This document shows, piece by piece, positions 1-7,832 of a DNA stretch of 42,903 bases. The DNA comes from Caloramator mitchellensis (lineage in GTDB: Bacteria; Bacillota; Clostridia; Clostridiales; Caloramatoraceae): positions 1-42,903 of the forward strand of contig NZ_LKHP01000015.1 of NCBI RefSeq assembly GCF_001440545.1. Reading direction: 5' to 3'. The stretch's first letter is position 1. The number at the start of each line of letters is the position of its first letter. Position numbers and translations under genes: made by a program. Under the pieces are notes generated by a model. It did not search any database and was not told the origin of the DNA. It saw only the letters and a list, made by a program, of their open reading frames with translations.

Positions 1-74
1 TGGAGCAGGTAACGGGAATCGAACCCGCATAGCCGGCTTGGGAAGCCGGAGCTCTGCCATTGAGCTATACCTGC
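1..74 (-). tRNA. tRNA-Gly (CCC)
   Basis: Read on the minus strand it begins GCAGGTATAGCTC and ends TACCTGC-T-CCA, giving a perfect 7-bp acceptor stem with an encoded CCA. The anticodon stem CCGGC/GCCGG encloses the loop TTCCCAA, so the anticodon is CCC (Gly). The T-arm has GGTTCGATTCC. The 3' end coincides with the window edge, so further tRNAs could lie outside. Confidence 0.95.
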
Positions 75-156
75 ACCATAATATTATTATAAATCTTCAG
101 AATATTTTACACAATTAGTAAATTCATTAAATATCTACAAAAAGGATGAGTTTTCT

Positions 157-182
157 AAAAAAATCTTATTATAGATTTTTTT
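157..182. terminator. A/T-only hairpin with flanking A and T runs
   Basis: Ten-bp inverted repeat AAAAAAATCT / AGATTTTTTT around the loop TATTAT. It sits between the minus-strand tRNA-Gly and the plus-strand gene at 263. No upstream gene clearly needs it here, so the role as a terminator is uncertain. Confidence 0.3.
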
Positions 183-262
183 TATTGATTTTTTCATAAA
201 ATCTAGACGTTTGAAATATACTTATTATTGTGCTAACTTCAAATTAAAGGGGGATGATTACA

Positions 263-931
263 ATGCACTACGTTAAATACGAAGTGAAAAACAACATTCC
301 ACACTTCAATTGCTCCTTTTGTGGAAAATGTTTAGGCTTTCTAGAAGCCACTTCCTATTTAACAATCAAATCAAGGGGATGTTGCTGGTATTTTCCAAAA
401 TACAAACTAATCGACATAAAAAATATACTCGACATAGGAAGAGAGGATTTCATATATGAAATTTACAATCTTCCCTATACAAAAATAGAAAAATACTTCA
501 TTGAAATACTTGGGTTCTTTGATGAGGAAAAATATAATAAATCAAAAATGAACAACAATGAATTCGACTCAAAATTGTTTTTCAGGCTGTGCCCCTTTTT
601 TGAGAAATCCGGATGCAAGCTTTATTTTGCTCTAAAACCTCATCCTTGCAACCTGTATCTATGTAGAGGAGTAATAGATGCTTGTGGTGAAGATTATGAA
701 AAATATAATCGTGAAAGAAAAGATTACTTTGCATATTGCAATTATTATAATGATTTAATGCAGAAGGAATTTGAGACAAGAAAAATAAGTCTTATGAAAG
801 ATTTCGACAAATCAATAGAGTTTCTTAAAATGATGCAAATACCAAAATTTGATTTTAGAAAACTTGAGGTTTTAAGGTTTAATATAGATTTGATTTCTAT
901 TGTAAGTTCAGACATTGTTGTAGCTGGATGA
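263..931 (+). CDS. Cysteine-rich protein, YkgJ-like metal-binding type
   Basis: About 222 aa, soluble. An in-frame ATG lies at 254, but the AGGGGG ribosome site at 248-253 touches it, while the ATG at 263 is 9 bases downstream, so 263 is preferred. The N-terminus has C17-x2-C20-x2-C23 (CSFCGKC). A Gly-Cys-Cys-Trp follows at about residue 38, a CPFF...SGC in the middle and HPCNLYLC about residue 130. This spacing resembles the YkgJ/UPF0153 group of putative zinc- or iron-chelating proteins; the family call is from memory of the pattern, not a search. It stands alone, divergent from tRNA-Gly, with no close same-strand partner. Metal binding is inference and the substrate is unknown. Confidence 0.6.
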   Translation: MHYVKYEVKNNIPHFNCSFCGKCLGFLEATSYLTIKSRGCCWYFPKYKLIDIKNILDIGREDFIYEIYNLPYTKIEKYFIEILGFFDEEKYNKSKMNNNEFDSKLFFRLCPFFEKSGCKLYFALKPHPCNLYLCRGVIDACGEDYEKYNRERKDYFAYCNYYNDLMQKEFETRKISLMKDFDKSIEFLKMMQIPKFDFRKLEVLRFNIDLISIVSSDIVVAG

Positions 932-1027
932 TTATAGGTGGGACTTAAGCAAATGTATGTCTTAAAATAATTTCTTGTAAAATTTCGAAGTATTGCTACA
1001 AATAAGCATAATCTAAAATATTTCTAC

Positions 1028-1172
1028 TGAGCCTCATGAAAAGTATGAAAACAGCATCCCTCACGAACCTTTGCGACTCTTACTTTTAAACTTTATGGAG
1101 ATTTTCTCAAATAAAAGTTAAAAGTTGCTCAGTTCAGTGAAAGAATTCCTATAATGTAATTCATGAGGCTCA
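1028..1172. repeat. Palindromic interspersed element A (145 bp)
   Basis: The ends are a perfect 13-bp inverted repeat, TGAGCCTCATGAA at 1028-1040 and its complement at 1160-1172. The interior has partial similarity to the elements at 13991 and 23998, for example the GCATCcCTCAcGA...CC block at about 1055-1070. It fills most of the gap between the gene ending at 931 and the 3' end of etfA. No open reading frame is seen inside. Confidence 0.65.
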
Positions 1173-1187
1173 AAATAGAAAAACTTT

Positions 1188-1232
1188 AATTGTCAAACAA
1201 TTCAAGAAGTCAAGAAATCAAGTGAATGTCAC
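1188..1232 (+). repeat. 45-bp interspersed repeat, copy 1 (R1)
   Basis: First of four copies of a 45-bp sequence beginning AATTGTCAAACAATTC and ending GTGAATGTCAC. On the minus strand it reads as three tandem octamers of the form CTTGANTT. It overlaps the last codons and stop of etfA, so the etfA C-terminal residues after the conserved domain (CDIHLIS) are written by the repeat. Confidence 0.9.
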
Positions 1233-2220
1233 AGCTATCCTTGTATCCCTTTATTTCATTTATAAGTTCAGGAAGTATTTTATACAAATCTCCAACTAGT
1301 GCTACATCTGCTATCGACATTATAGGTGCAGTTTCATCCTTGTTTATGGCTATTATAAAGTCGCTCTCCTGCATTCCTGCAAGGTGCTGTATAGCTCCTG
1401 AGATTCCACATGCTATATATAGATTTGGCCTTACAGTTTTTCCTGTTTGTCCAACCTGATGATCCTTTCCAATCCATCCTGCGTCGACCGCTGCACGTGA
1501 AGCTCCTACTACTCCGCCTAATAAATGGGCAAGTTCCTTTAAAAGTGCAAAGCCCTCCTCATTTCCTACTCCTCTTCCTCCAGATACTATTACCTTAGCC
1601 TCAGTTATGTCTACCTTATCCTCAAGTGACTTTACTATCTTTTCTACAACCGTCCTTATATCGCTTTCCTTTATCTGTGCAGCAACCTTTTCAATTTTTC
1701 CTTTCCTTCTATCATCAGCACATGGAACTGCGAAAACTCCTGGTCTTACAGTTGCCATCTGTGGCCTGTGGTTTGGACATTCTATGGTTGCCATTAGGTT
1801 TCCTCCAAAGGCTGGTCTTGTCATCAAAAGATTTTTAGTATTCTCATCTATATCAAGCCCTGTGCAGTCTGCTGTAAGCCCTGTCTTTAGCCTTGCTGCA
1901 AGTCTTGGCCCTAAATCTCTTCCTATATTCGTAGCCCCAATGAAAATTATCTCTGGTTTTCTTTCCATCGCAATCTGGGCAATCGCCTTTGTATATCCAT
2001 CAGTTGTATAGTTCTTTAAAAGAATATGGTCCAATATTATTACCTCATCAGCTCCATGTTTTATCAATGTATCTGCTATCTTTTCTACTTCATAACCTGC
2101 AAGAACTGCGACAAGTTTTTCTTCAAGCTTATCTGCTATCTGTCTTCCCTTTCCTAAAAGTTCTAATGATACCTTCTGCAAAGTTCCTTCCCTTTGCTCT
2201 GCTATAACCCAAACGCTCAT
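1210..2220 (-). CDS. etfA: Electron transfer flavoprotein alpha subunit
   Basis: About 336 aa. EtfA binds FAD and, with EtfB, passes electrons to or from acyl-CoA dehydrogenase; in clostridia the Bcd-EtfAB complex can couple crotonyl-CoA reduction to ferredoxin reduction. The N-terminal domain starts SVWVIAEQREG. The C-terminal FAD domain shows the typical SGGRGVG, SRAAVDAGW, GQTGKTVRP, GISGAIQH and DLYKILPEL segments in order. Two adjacent ATGs occur; the second (2220) is better spaced from GGGGGG. It lies 9 bases after etfB. Its last seven residues come from the interspersed repeat R1, an unusual tail that may not matter for function. A confident family call; bifurcation is known for relatives but not shown here. 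Confidence 0.95.
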   Translation of the reverse strand: MSVWVIAEQREGTLQKVSLELLGKGRQIADKLEEKLVAVLAGYEVEKIADTLIKHGADEVIILDHILLKNYTTDGYTKAIAQIAMERKPEIIFIGATNIGRDLGPRLAARLKTGLTADCTGLDIDENTKNLLMTRPAFGGNLMATIECPNHRPQMATVRPGVFAVPCADDRRKGKIEKVAAQIKESDIRTVVEKIVKSLEDKVDITEAKVIVSGGRGVGNEEGFALLKELAHLLGGVVGASRAAVDAGWIGKDHQVGQTGKTVRPNLYIACGISGAIQHLAGMQESDFIIAINKDETAPIMSIADVALVGDLYKILPELINEIKGYKDSCDIHLIS

Positions 2221-2231
2221 CATTATCCCCC

Positions 2232-3011
2232 CTATATAAAATGCTTTTCCTTTAATTTATTTGCTGCATATTGTGCTGCCTCAACTGGAGGAAGGTTTAT
2301 TATCTCTCCCTTGCCCTTTGGCTCTTTAGTAAAGGTCTTTCTTACCTTAGTAGGTGAGCCTGAAAGTCCTATTTCTTCTTTATCTAGCTCTAAATCCTGT
2401 GTTGTAAGTATCTTTATCTCCTTTTGATAGCATGTGAATATATCATATATGTTCATATATCTTGGGTTGTTTAATTCCTTTATACATGTTAAAAGGCATG
2501 GCTTTTGTATTCTTATAATTTCATATCCATCTTCCAGGGCTCTTTTAATTCTCAATGAATCCTTTTCTATTTCTACCTTTTCTACATAGGTTACCTGTGG
2601 AATATTTAAATGTTCTGCTATCTCTGATCCAACCTGTGCTGTGTCACCGTCTATTGCTTGTCTACCTGCAAATATCAAATCATACCCTATTTTTTGTATT
2701 GCCCTTGCAAGCGTCAAAGAAGTAGCCCATGTATCTGCTCCTGCAAACAATCTATCCGTTAAAAGATATGCCTCATCTGCTCCCATGGCTAAAGCTTCCC
2801 TTAAAACCTTTTCAGCCTGTGGCGGTCCCATAGTTACTACTATAACTGTTGCACCATATTCATCCTTTAACCTCAATGCTTCTTCAAGAGCGTTTTTATC
2901 GTCCGGATTCATTATGCTTGGAACGCCTTCCCTTATCAAAGTCCCCTTTACTGGGTCTATTCTCACTTCGTTTGTATCTGGAACTTGCTTTATGCAAACT
3001 ACTATTCTCAT
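2232..3011 (-). CDS. etfB: Electron transfer flavoprotein beta subunit
   Basis: 259 aa, the normal length for EtfB. It begins MRIVVCIKQVPDTNEVRID, the family N-terminus, followed by NPDDKNALEEALRL and the nucleotide-binding VVTMGPPQAE and AGRQAIDGDTAQVG segments. In bifurcating complexes this subunit carries the second FAD that accepts NADH electrons; the AGRQAIDGDTAQV stretch is typical of that group, but I cannot decide bifurcation from sequence reading alone. A GGGGGGATAGT ribosome site precedes the ATG. It is 12 bases downstream of the acyl-CoA dehydrogenase and 9-12 bases upstream of etfA, so the three are one operon. Confidence 0.95.
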   Translation of the reverse strand: MRIVVCIKQVPDTNEVRIDPVKGTLIREGVPSIMNPDDKNALEEALRLKDEYGATVIVVTMGPPQAEKVLREALAMGADEAYLLTDRLFAGADTWATSLTLARAIQKIGYDLIFAGRQAIDGDTAQVGSEIAEHLNIPQVTYVEKVEIEKDSLRIKRALEDGYEIIRIQKPCLLTCIKELNNPRYMNIYDIFTCYQKEIKILTTQDLELDKEEIGLSGSPTKVRKTFTKEPKGKGEIINLPPVEAAQYAANKLKEKHFI

Positions 3012-3023
3012 ACTATCCCCCCA

Positions 3024-4163
3024 TTACTTTAATACGTGTGCTGATATTACCATCTTTTGAACTTCACTTGTCCCTTCATATATCTCTGTTATCTTTGCAT
3101 CCCTCATCATTCTTTCAACTGGGTAATCCCTTGTGTAGCCATAGCCTCCAAATATTTGAACTACCTTAGTTGTAACTTCCATCGCTGTTTCTGATGCGTA
3201 AAGTTTTGCCATAGCTGCATCAAAGCTTATCGGCATATTATTCTGTTTCTTCCATGCAGCTTTGTATACCAAAAGCTTTGCTGCTTCTACCTTTGTTGCC
3301 ATCTCAGCTATATACCATTGAAGCCCCTGGAAGGTTGCTATTGGCTTTCCAAACTGTTTTCTTTCCTTCATATATTTAACTGCTTCATCAAGGGCTCCCT
3401 CTGCTATTCCAAGTGCCTGTGCTGCAATACCTATTCTTCCTCCATCAAGTGTCGCCATCGCGATTGAAAATCCTTTTCCTTCCTGTCCTAACAGGTTTTC
3501 CTTTGGAACCCTGCAATCCTTAAAAATCAGCTCTGCTGTTGATGAACCTCTAATTCCCATCTTTTCTTCTATCTTTCCTATCTCGAATCCTTCAAATCCC
3601 TTTTCTACTATAAAGGCTGATATTCCCTTTGTTCCTTTGCTTCTGTCTGTCATTGCAAATACTATGAATACATCTGCATATCCACCGTTAGTAATGAACA
3701 CTTTGCTGCCATTTAATATGTAATAGTCGCCCTCAAGCTTAGCAACCGTCTGCTGGCTTGCTGCATCCGTTCCTGCATTTGGTTCTGTAAGGGCAAAGGC
3801 TCCTAGTCTTTCACCCTTTAAAAGTGAAGGCAGATATTTTTTCTTCTGCTCCTCGTTGCCAAAGTTATATATAGGCCAGCAGCATAGGGATGTATGGGCA
3901 GATAATATTACCCCTGTTGTTGCACATGCCTTTGATATTTCTTCAACCGCCATAATGTAACTTATGAAGTCTCCTCCGCTTCCTCCAACTTCTTTAGAAA
4001 ACGGGATGCCCATGAGTCCTAACTTTGCCATTTTTTTAACATTTTCAAGCGGAAAAGTTTCCTTCTCATCAACTTCTGCAGCCATAGGTTTTACTTCGTT
4101 TTCTACAAATTTCTCCAGCATTTCCTTTACAAGTTCCTGTTCCCTTGTTAATTTAAATTCCAA
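3024..4163 (-). CDS. Short-chain (butyryl-CoA type) acyl-CoA dehydrogenase
   Basis: FAD flavoenzyme oxidising or reducing the alpha-beta bond of short acyl-CoA. Seen in order: LTEPNAGTDA (FAD contact), GSKVFITNGG, the DGGRIGIAAQALGIAEGA helix, RKQFGKPI, and the C-terminal IFGGYGYTRDYPVERMMRD followed by EIYEGTSE, where the Glu of YEGTSE is the catalytic base. I place the start at TTG 4163 (MEFKLTREQE), behind GGGGTGATGG. That gives 379 aa and the family's usual N-terminus; the ATG at 4169 or GTG at 4172 would add 2-3 residues. First gene of the acd-etfB-etfA operon. With glutamate fermentation nearby, crotonyl-CoA reduction toward butyrate is the likely role. No crt, thl or hbd genes are in the window. 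Confidence 0.93.
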   Translation of the reverse strand: MEFKLTREQELVKEMLEKFVENEVKPMAAEVDEKETFPLENVKKMAKLGLMGIPFSKEVGGSGGDFISYIMAVEEISKACATTGVILSAHTSLCCWPIYNFGNEEQKKKYLPSLLKGERLGAFALTEPNAGTDAASQQTVAKLEGDYYILNGSKVFITNGGYADVFIVFAMTDRSKGTKGISAFIVEKGFEGFEIGKIEEKMGIRGSSTAELIFKDCRVPKENLLGQEGKGFSIAMATLDGGRIGIAAQALGIAEGALDEAVKYMKERKQFGKPIATFQGLQWYIAEMATKVEAAKLLVYKAAWKKQNNMPISFDAAMAKLYASETAMEVTTKVVQIFGGYGYTRDYPVERMMRDAKITEIYEGTSEVQKMVISAHVLK

Positions 4164-4217
4164 AACCATCACCCCATTGCGGAAAAATTTTAATTTTTCA
4201 GATTTTTCAACAATTAT

Positions 4218-4246
4218 ATTATACTATAAAAACATTTTTTTAACAA
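4218..4246 (-). promoter_or_regulatory. Sigma-A-type promoter of acd-etfBA
   Basis: Minus strand: -35 TTGTTA (4246-4241), 17-bp spacer, -10 TATAAT (4223-4218), about 50 bases upstream of the acd start. No other gene on this strand could use it. Confidence 0.7.
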
Positions 4247-4292
4247 ATAATTTTGACCATTTTGTCTTTTGATAATCATGTAGAATTATGTA

Positions 4293-4319
4293 ACATATTA
4301 TCATTTTATGAATATCTTA
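4293..4319 (+). promoter_or_regulatory. Possible sigma-K-like promoter (8 of 9 match in -10)
   Basis: AC at 4293, 16 bases, then AATATCTTA, against the sigma-K pattern AC-N16/17-CATANNNTA; only the C of CATA differs. It lies about 20 bases before the ribosome site of the gene at 4352. Two better matches precede other plus-strand genes here (22239, 39452). Chance matches in AT-rich DNA are common. Confidence 0.3.
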
Positions 4320-4351
4320 TTATAGGAAAAAAATCATTGGAGGGATTTATT

Positions 4352-5236
4352 ATGAATACAACTAACACTACAGTAAATCTTTATACTTTAAAAGAATCTG
4401 AAACCAGAGAACTCAAGAATGAAGGTGAGGAAATTCGTATAGATTTACAGCTGTTTGACAATCCAAATTTAGAATCAGGTTCAGTCTTTGGGACTGTAAA
4501 GGATGAAAATTGCAATCCAATATTAGGTGCAGTCGTTAAATTGCTTGACGAAAATGAAAATCTTTTAGCAGTTACCTACTCAGATGCAAAAGGATATTTT
4601 GTTTTTTCTCCCGTTCATTCAGGTGTTCAATACAAGATTGCAGCTATTGCTAATGGATATTTCTTGTCCGATATAGTTCCATTTACATTACAAATACAGC
4701 AACAACTCGAAATCAACTTTACTCTTATTACAAATTCTAAGTATAACTTATCTGTTATTGCAGGAAATGTATTAGATTACCAGGACAACCCTATAGATGG
4801 TTGTTCTCTTAAATTATTTACGATAAACGAAGACATGCAAGAAGGGCTTTTTTCTACAACATTTACCAATGAAAGTGGACAATTTTTATTTGCAGATGTC
4901 CCGGTTGGGATATATAAAGTGATAGCTTCTAAATTAGGTTACGAAAATGAAATCACTACTGTTAGAGTAGACAGAGTTAATAATGTCACAAGATTATTAG
5001 TAAGGCTCAGACAATATCCAAAAAATTCTAGTGCTGCTATCTTTGGTGTAATAAAAGATAATAATGATAAGCCCATTCCAAATGCAATAGTAACTCTTTA
5101 CAGAATTGAAGTTAATTCATTAGCAACACCTATTTGCTATACAAGATCAAACAATAATGGAGTATATATTTTTACAGATATTCAGCCTGGATATCAATAT
5201 AAAATTGCTGCTACTAAAATAAATAAAACAGAATAA
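4352..5236 (+). CDS. Protein with three carboxypeptidase-regulatory-like (Cna-B-like) repeats
   Basis: 294 aa from the ATG at 4352, chosen because GGAGGG lies 8 bases upstream; the open frame runs further back to 4253 with no ribosome site. After about 45 polar residues there are three beta-sandwich repeats, each running G-x-V/I-x-D...P-I...A-x-V...L, then S/N-x-x-G-x-Y/F-x-F, then G-x-Y-K-I/V. They start near residues 47, 142 and 233. The third ends abruptly at YKIAATKINKTE. No signal peptide, membrane segment or sorting motif is visible, which is unusual for this fold, since most relatives are exported. A cytoplasmic or spore-layer protein fits the sigma-K-like promoter upstream; that is inference. 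Its stop codon lies in a terminator hairpin. Confidence 0.7.
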   Translation: MNTTNTTVNLYTLKESETRELKNEGEEIRIDLQLFDNPNLESGSVFGTVKDENCNPILGAVVKLLDENENLLAVTYSDAKGYFVFSPVHSGVQYKIAAIANGYFLSDIVPFTLQIQQQLEINFTLITNSKYNLSVIAGNVLDYQDNPIDGCSLKLFTINEDMQEGLFSTTFTNESGQFLFADVPVGIYKVIASKLGYENEITTVRVDRVNNVTRLLVRLRQYPKNSSAAIFGVIKDNNDKPIPNAIVTLYRIEVNSLATPICYTRSNNNGVYIFTDIQPGYQYKIAATKINKTE

Positions 5237-5262
5237 GGAGAGAAATTTTTCTCCTTATTCTG
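5229..5262 (+). terminator. 13-bp hairpin terminator overlapping the stop codon
   Basis: Perfect 13-bp stem CAGAATAAGGAGA / TCTCCTTATTCTG with an 8-base loop. The stop codon of the gene at 4352 lies in its left arm. The following T tract is weak (TGTATATT). Confidence 0.7.
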
Positions 5263-5443
5263 TATATTAATTGATTAAACGATAAAACTCAAACGGTAAT
5301 GAATATCATTTAGTATTTTATTCAATTAAAGTTTTGATTGTGACTTAAATTTTTTACATTCAATCATTCCTAACATTTAATCATCTAAAATATCAACAAT
5401 TATGTCAATATATTTTAAATTGTTAGTTATTAAAAGTTTTTGT

Positions 5444-5467
5444 AAAAAAAGGCAGGTAATCCTGCCT
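5444..5467 (-). terminator. Terminator of the Spo0E-like gene
   Basis: Stem AGGCAGG / CCTGCCT with loop TAAT. Read on the minus strand it is followed directly by seven T residues, a classic rho-independent terminator 5 bases after the stop at 5472. Confidence 0.9.
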
Positions 5468-5471
5468 AAAA

Positions 5472-5888
5472 TCAATTTATATTTTCTAAAATAGATTTCC
5501 AAGCTTCTTTATTTATTATTTGATATAACCGTCTAAAACCTATGTTGCTAATAAGCATAATAATAAATTTTTCAATGTCCTTGTCACATTCAATTTTTCC
5601 ATCAACAATTTTAAATTTGGTAGGGGCTATTTTTTCAAAGGTTTTCATTTCAACACTTGTAGGTTCAAGCTTAACTTTGAAACATGGTTCCTTTTCGAGT
5701 ATTTTTTCCTCCATTGCATCGATAATGAATTCATCAAGGGCTTGACTTAAAGTTAATGCAAGTTCTTCATTTCCGGAATCAATTGCTAAATAAAGCGCCT
5801 CCTTAAGCTTTTCGATTCTTTCTCCGTTTCCAGTCCCATGAAAATCCCCCCTATAAATATTTGCAGGAAAAACATAAACTTCCTGCAT
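5472..5888 (-). CDS. Spo0E-like protein with a C-terminal extension
   Basis: 138 aa as the open frame stands. Residues about 24-58 form a two-helix hairpin, RIEKLKEALYLAIDSGN...LTLSQALDEFI. The S48-Q-A-L-D52-x-x-I matches the SQxLDxxI signature of Spo0E aspartyl-phosphate phosphatases, which dephosphorylate Spo0A~P. Classic Spo0E-like proteins stop soon after; here about 75 further residues follow, with no domain I recognise. The start is doubtful. The ATG at 5888 has a poor ribosome site, whereas GGGGGGA is followed by an out-of-frame ATG at 5839 that runs into a stop within about 17 codons. A sequencing or real frameshift near the G6 run is possible. A terminator follows directly. Confidence 0.6.
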   Translation of the reverse strand: MQEVYVFPANIYRGDFHGTGNGERIEKLKEALYLAIDSGNEELALTLSQALDEFIIDAMEEKILEKEPCFKVKLEPTSVEMKTFEKIAPTKFKIVDGKIECDKDIEKFIIMLISNIGFRRLYQIINKEAWKSILENIN

Positions 5889-5983
5889 TATATATATTAT
5901 TCTTTCTAAAATTGTAATTTCCTTCTATCAATAAGTTAAGATTTGTTAAAAAATTATAATACTTTTCTTCAATAGCATGTCCA

Positions 5984-6028
5984 AATTGTTAAACAACTCA
6001 AGAACTCAAGAAATCAAGTGAATGTCAC
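5984..6028 (+). repeat. 45-bp interspersed repeat, copy 2 (R2)
   Basis: Same orientation as R1, with a few substitutions (AACAACTCAAGAACTC instead of AACAATTCAAGAAGTC). It begins at the last base of the glsA stop codon, lying just 3' of that gene. Confidence 0.88.
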
Positions 6029-6945
6029 TAAAAGATGCTTAAGTCGAGTTCCCTTGAAAGTTCTTCAAGGACTTTTAGACCGCCGATGCTGTTTCCTTTT
6101 GCATCAAGGGATGGACCATAGACTCCAATGCCCATTCGGCCTGGAACGGATGCTAAAATTCCTCCGCCAACTCCACTTTTTCCTGGTATTCCTATTCTAA
6201 CTGCAAATTCACCTGATGCATCATACATACCGCATGTGACCATTATGGTTTTTACAATTCTTGCTATTTGTCTTGGAATTATTCTTTCACCGCTCCAGGG
6301 CATAACTCCATCGTTGGCAAGCATGGCTCCTATCCTTGCTATATCTTTGCAGGTAACTTCGATTGAGCACTGCTTAAAATAGACGTCAAGGGCATCTTCA
6401 ACGCTTCCCTCTATTATACCGGTGCTTTTCATGAAATAAGCAAGAGCCCTGTTTCTGTCTCCAGTTTCTTTTTCTGATTTATATACATCGTAGTTTATAT
6501 CGATTGTTGGATTGTTAGTTATCTTTCTTGTAAACTTTAATATTCTTTCTATTGCTTCGCTTCCGTCTTTACCGCTTATCATGGATGATGTAACAATCGC
6601 ACCAGAATTTATCATTGGGTTTAATGGCTTGTTTGGATTTCTTTTTTCAAGGCTGCTTATAGAATTAAAGGTGTCCGCAGTAGGTTCCATATCAACCTTC
6701 GAGAAAACATATTCCTTTCCATTGTCTAATAGTGCAAGCATTAAGGCTACGACCTTTGATACGCTTTGCATTGTAAATTTAACATCGCAGTCCCCTGCAT
6801 AATATTCTTCATTATCGATGGTATATACTGCAACACCTAAATGTTCTTTATTAGCCTTTGATAATTCAGGTATATATGTTGCAACATTTCCCTTTTTAGT
6901 CCATTCTCTGTTGTTTTCAATCGCTGCTTCTAATAGCCTCTTCAT
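6028..6945 (-). CDS. glsA: Glutaminase
   Basis: 305 aa. Hydrolyses glutamine to glutamate and ammonia, feeding the glutamate pathway encoded upstream. The serine-dependent glutaminase signatures appear in order: MQSVSKV with the S61-x-x-K64 pair, NPMINSGAI, ETGDRNRALAYFM, CSIEVTCKDIA, ANDGVMPW, MYDASGEFA, IPGKSGVGGGI and GIGVYGPSLD. I choose the ATG at 6945 over 6951: it overlaps the citG stop as ATGA and has GGGGG seven bases upstream, whereas 6951 touches that ribosome site. Last gene of the catabolic run. Repeat copy R2 begins at its stop codon. Confidence 0.95.
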   Translation of the reverse strand: MKRLLEAAIENNREWTKKGNVATYIPELSKANKEHLGVAVYTIDNEEYYAGDCDVKFTMQSVSKVVALMLALLDNGKEYVFSKVDMEPTADTFNSISSLEKRNPNKPLNPMINSGAIVTSSMISGKDGSEAIERILKFTRKITNNPTIDINYDVYKSEKETGDRNRALAYFMKSTGIIEGSVEDALDVYFKQCSIEVTCKDIARIGAMLANDGVMPWSGERIIPRQIARIVKTIMVTCGMYDASGEFAVRIGIPGKSGVGGGILASVPGRMGIGVYGPSLDAKGNSIGGLKVLEELSRELDLSIF

Positions 6946-7829
6946 ATGCATTCCCCCAGTTTTTCAAGTTTATATATTATATATGTTGCTGCAACTAAAT
7001 CCGCCGACCCTCCCGGGCTTATATTTTTGTTTATAAACATTTTGCCCATAAATTCTATATAATTTCTCCCGATTTTAGATTTCATCAATCCTAAGTATAT
7101 CGCATTTTTAGCCATGCTCTTGGCAAAATATAACCCTGCAATTCCTTTCCTGTTTAAAATAGTAGTATCATCTGTTTTAGAAATAATAACTATAAGCGCA
7201 TTTATAAGCGAATCATTTATGTTTAACCCTGATTTTAGCGCCCCTTCAAATTCAGGCAGGCCATATTTAATAACAGTTGGGAGTCCATTTTCAACCTCTC
7301 CTCTTATTCCTTCAACTCCATATTTTATATAAAGCCTTTCACCATTTGTCAGGTCTTTTTTTGAGTATGCGCTTTTTAATTCCCTCTCAACTATTCCTTT
7401 GGTTGTTTCCTTTATTATATTTGACAAATTGTATCTATCTAAAGTTGTCCCAAGCCTTCTGCACCTTCCTGCTGCTACTCCTATTAATGCAGATAAAAAA
7501 AGAATTCCCTTTTGAGTATTAATTCCATTTGTGGCCTTGAACATGTCTTTTTCTGCTAAAATGCCAACTTCTCTTATCCTTTGTAGTAGTCCCTCGTTAT
7601 AGTTATAACCTATACTTACAAACTCCGACATGTATTTTGAAAGTGCTGCCGTGCTTTTTAAAAAGGTATTATAGTCCATATCCCTGTGGCTCCCATTGGA
7701 AAATGGTGAGACAAGTCCCGGAGATGGATGGGATATAACCTCTAATATCATACCTTCTATTATAATCTGTGCTGTAGTTTTAGCAAATTCTTTGATATCT
7801 AAATCCTTATCTAATAACACTGAATTCAA
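6942..7829 (-). CDS. citG: Triphosphoribosyl-dephospho-CoA synthase (CitG)
   Basis: 295 aa. Makes 2'-(5''-triphosphoribosyl)-3'-dephospho-CoA from ATP and dephospho-CoA, the precursor of the citrate/citramalate lyase prosthetic group. Family marks seen: HPSPGLVSPFSNGSHRDMD near residues 37-55, the FLSALIGVAAGR helix near 111, the Arg/Leu-rich LGTTLDRYNLS segment, and the C-terminal NISPGGSADLVAATY. The start is TTG at 7829, behind GAGGAAG with 8-base spacing; no ATG lies nearby in frame. It overlaps glsA by 4 bases (ATGA). The gap to citX is occupied by gene remnants rather than a functional gene. Confidence 0.9.
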   Translation of the reverse strand: MNSVLLDKDLDIKEFAKTTAQIIIEGMILEVISHPSPGLVSPFSNGSHRDMDYNTFLKSTAALSKYMSEFVSIGYNYNEGLLQRIREVGILAEKDMFKATNGINTQKGILFLSALIGVAAGRCRRLGTTLDRYNLSNIIKETTKGIVERELKSAYSKKDLTNGERLYIKYGVEGIRGEVENGLPTVIKYGLPEFEGALKSGLNINDSLINALIVIISKTDDTTILNRKGIAGLYFAKSMAKNAIYLGLMKSKIGRNYIEFMGKMFINKNISPGGSADLVAATYIIYKLEKLGECI

Positions 7830-7832
7830 ACT

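Noticed and set aside
932-1027. Small gene between 931 and element A
   Set aside because: No frame with a ribosome site and more than a few codons; only AT-rich spacer seen.
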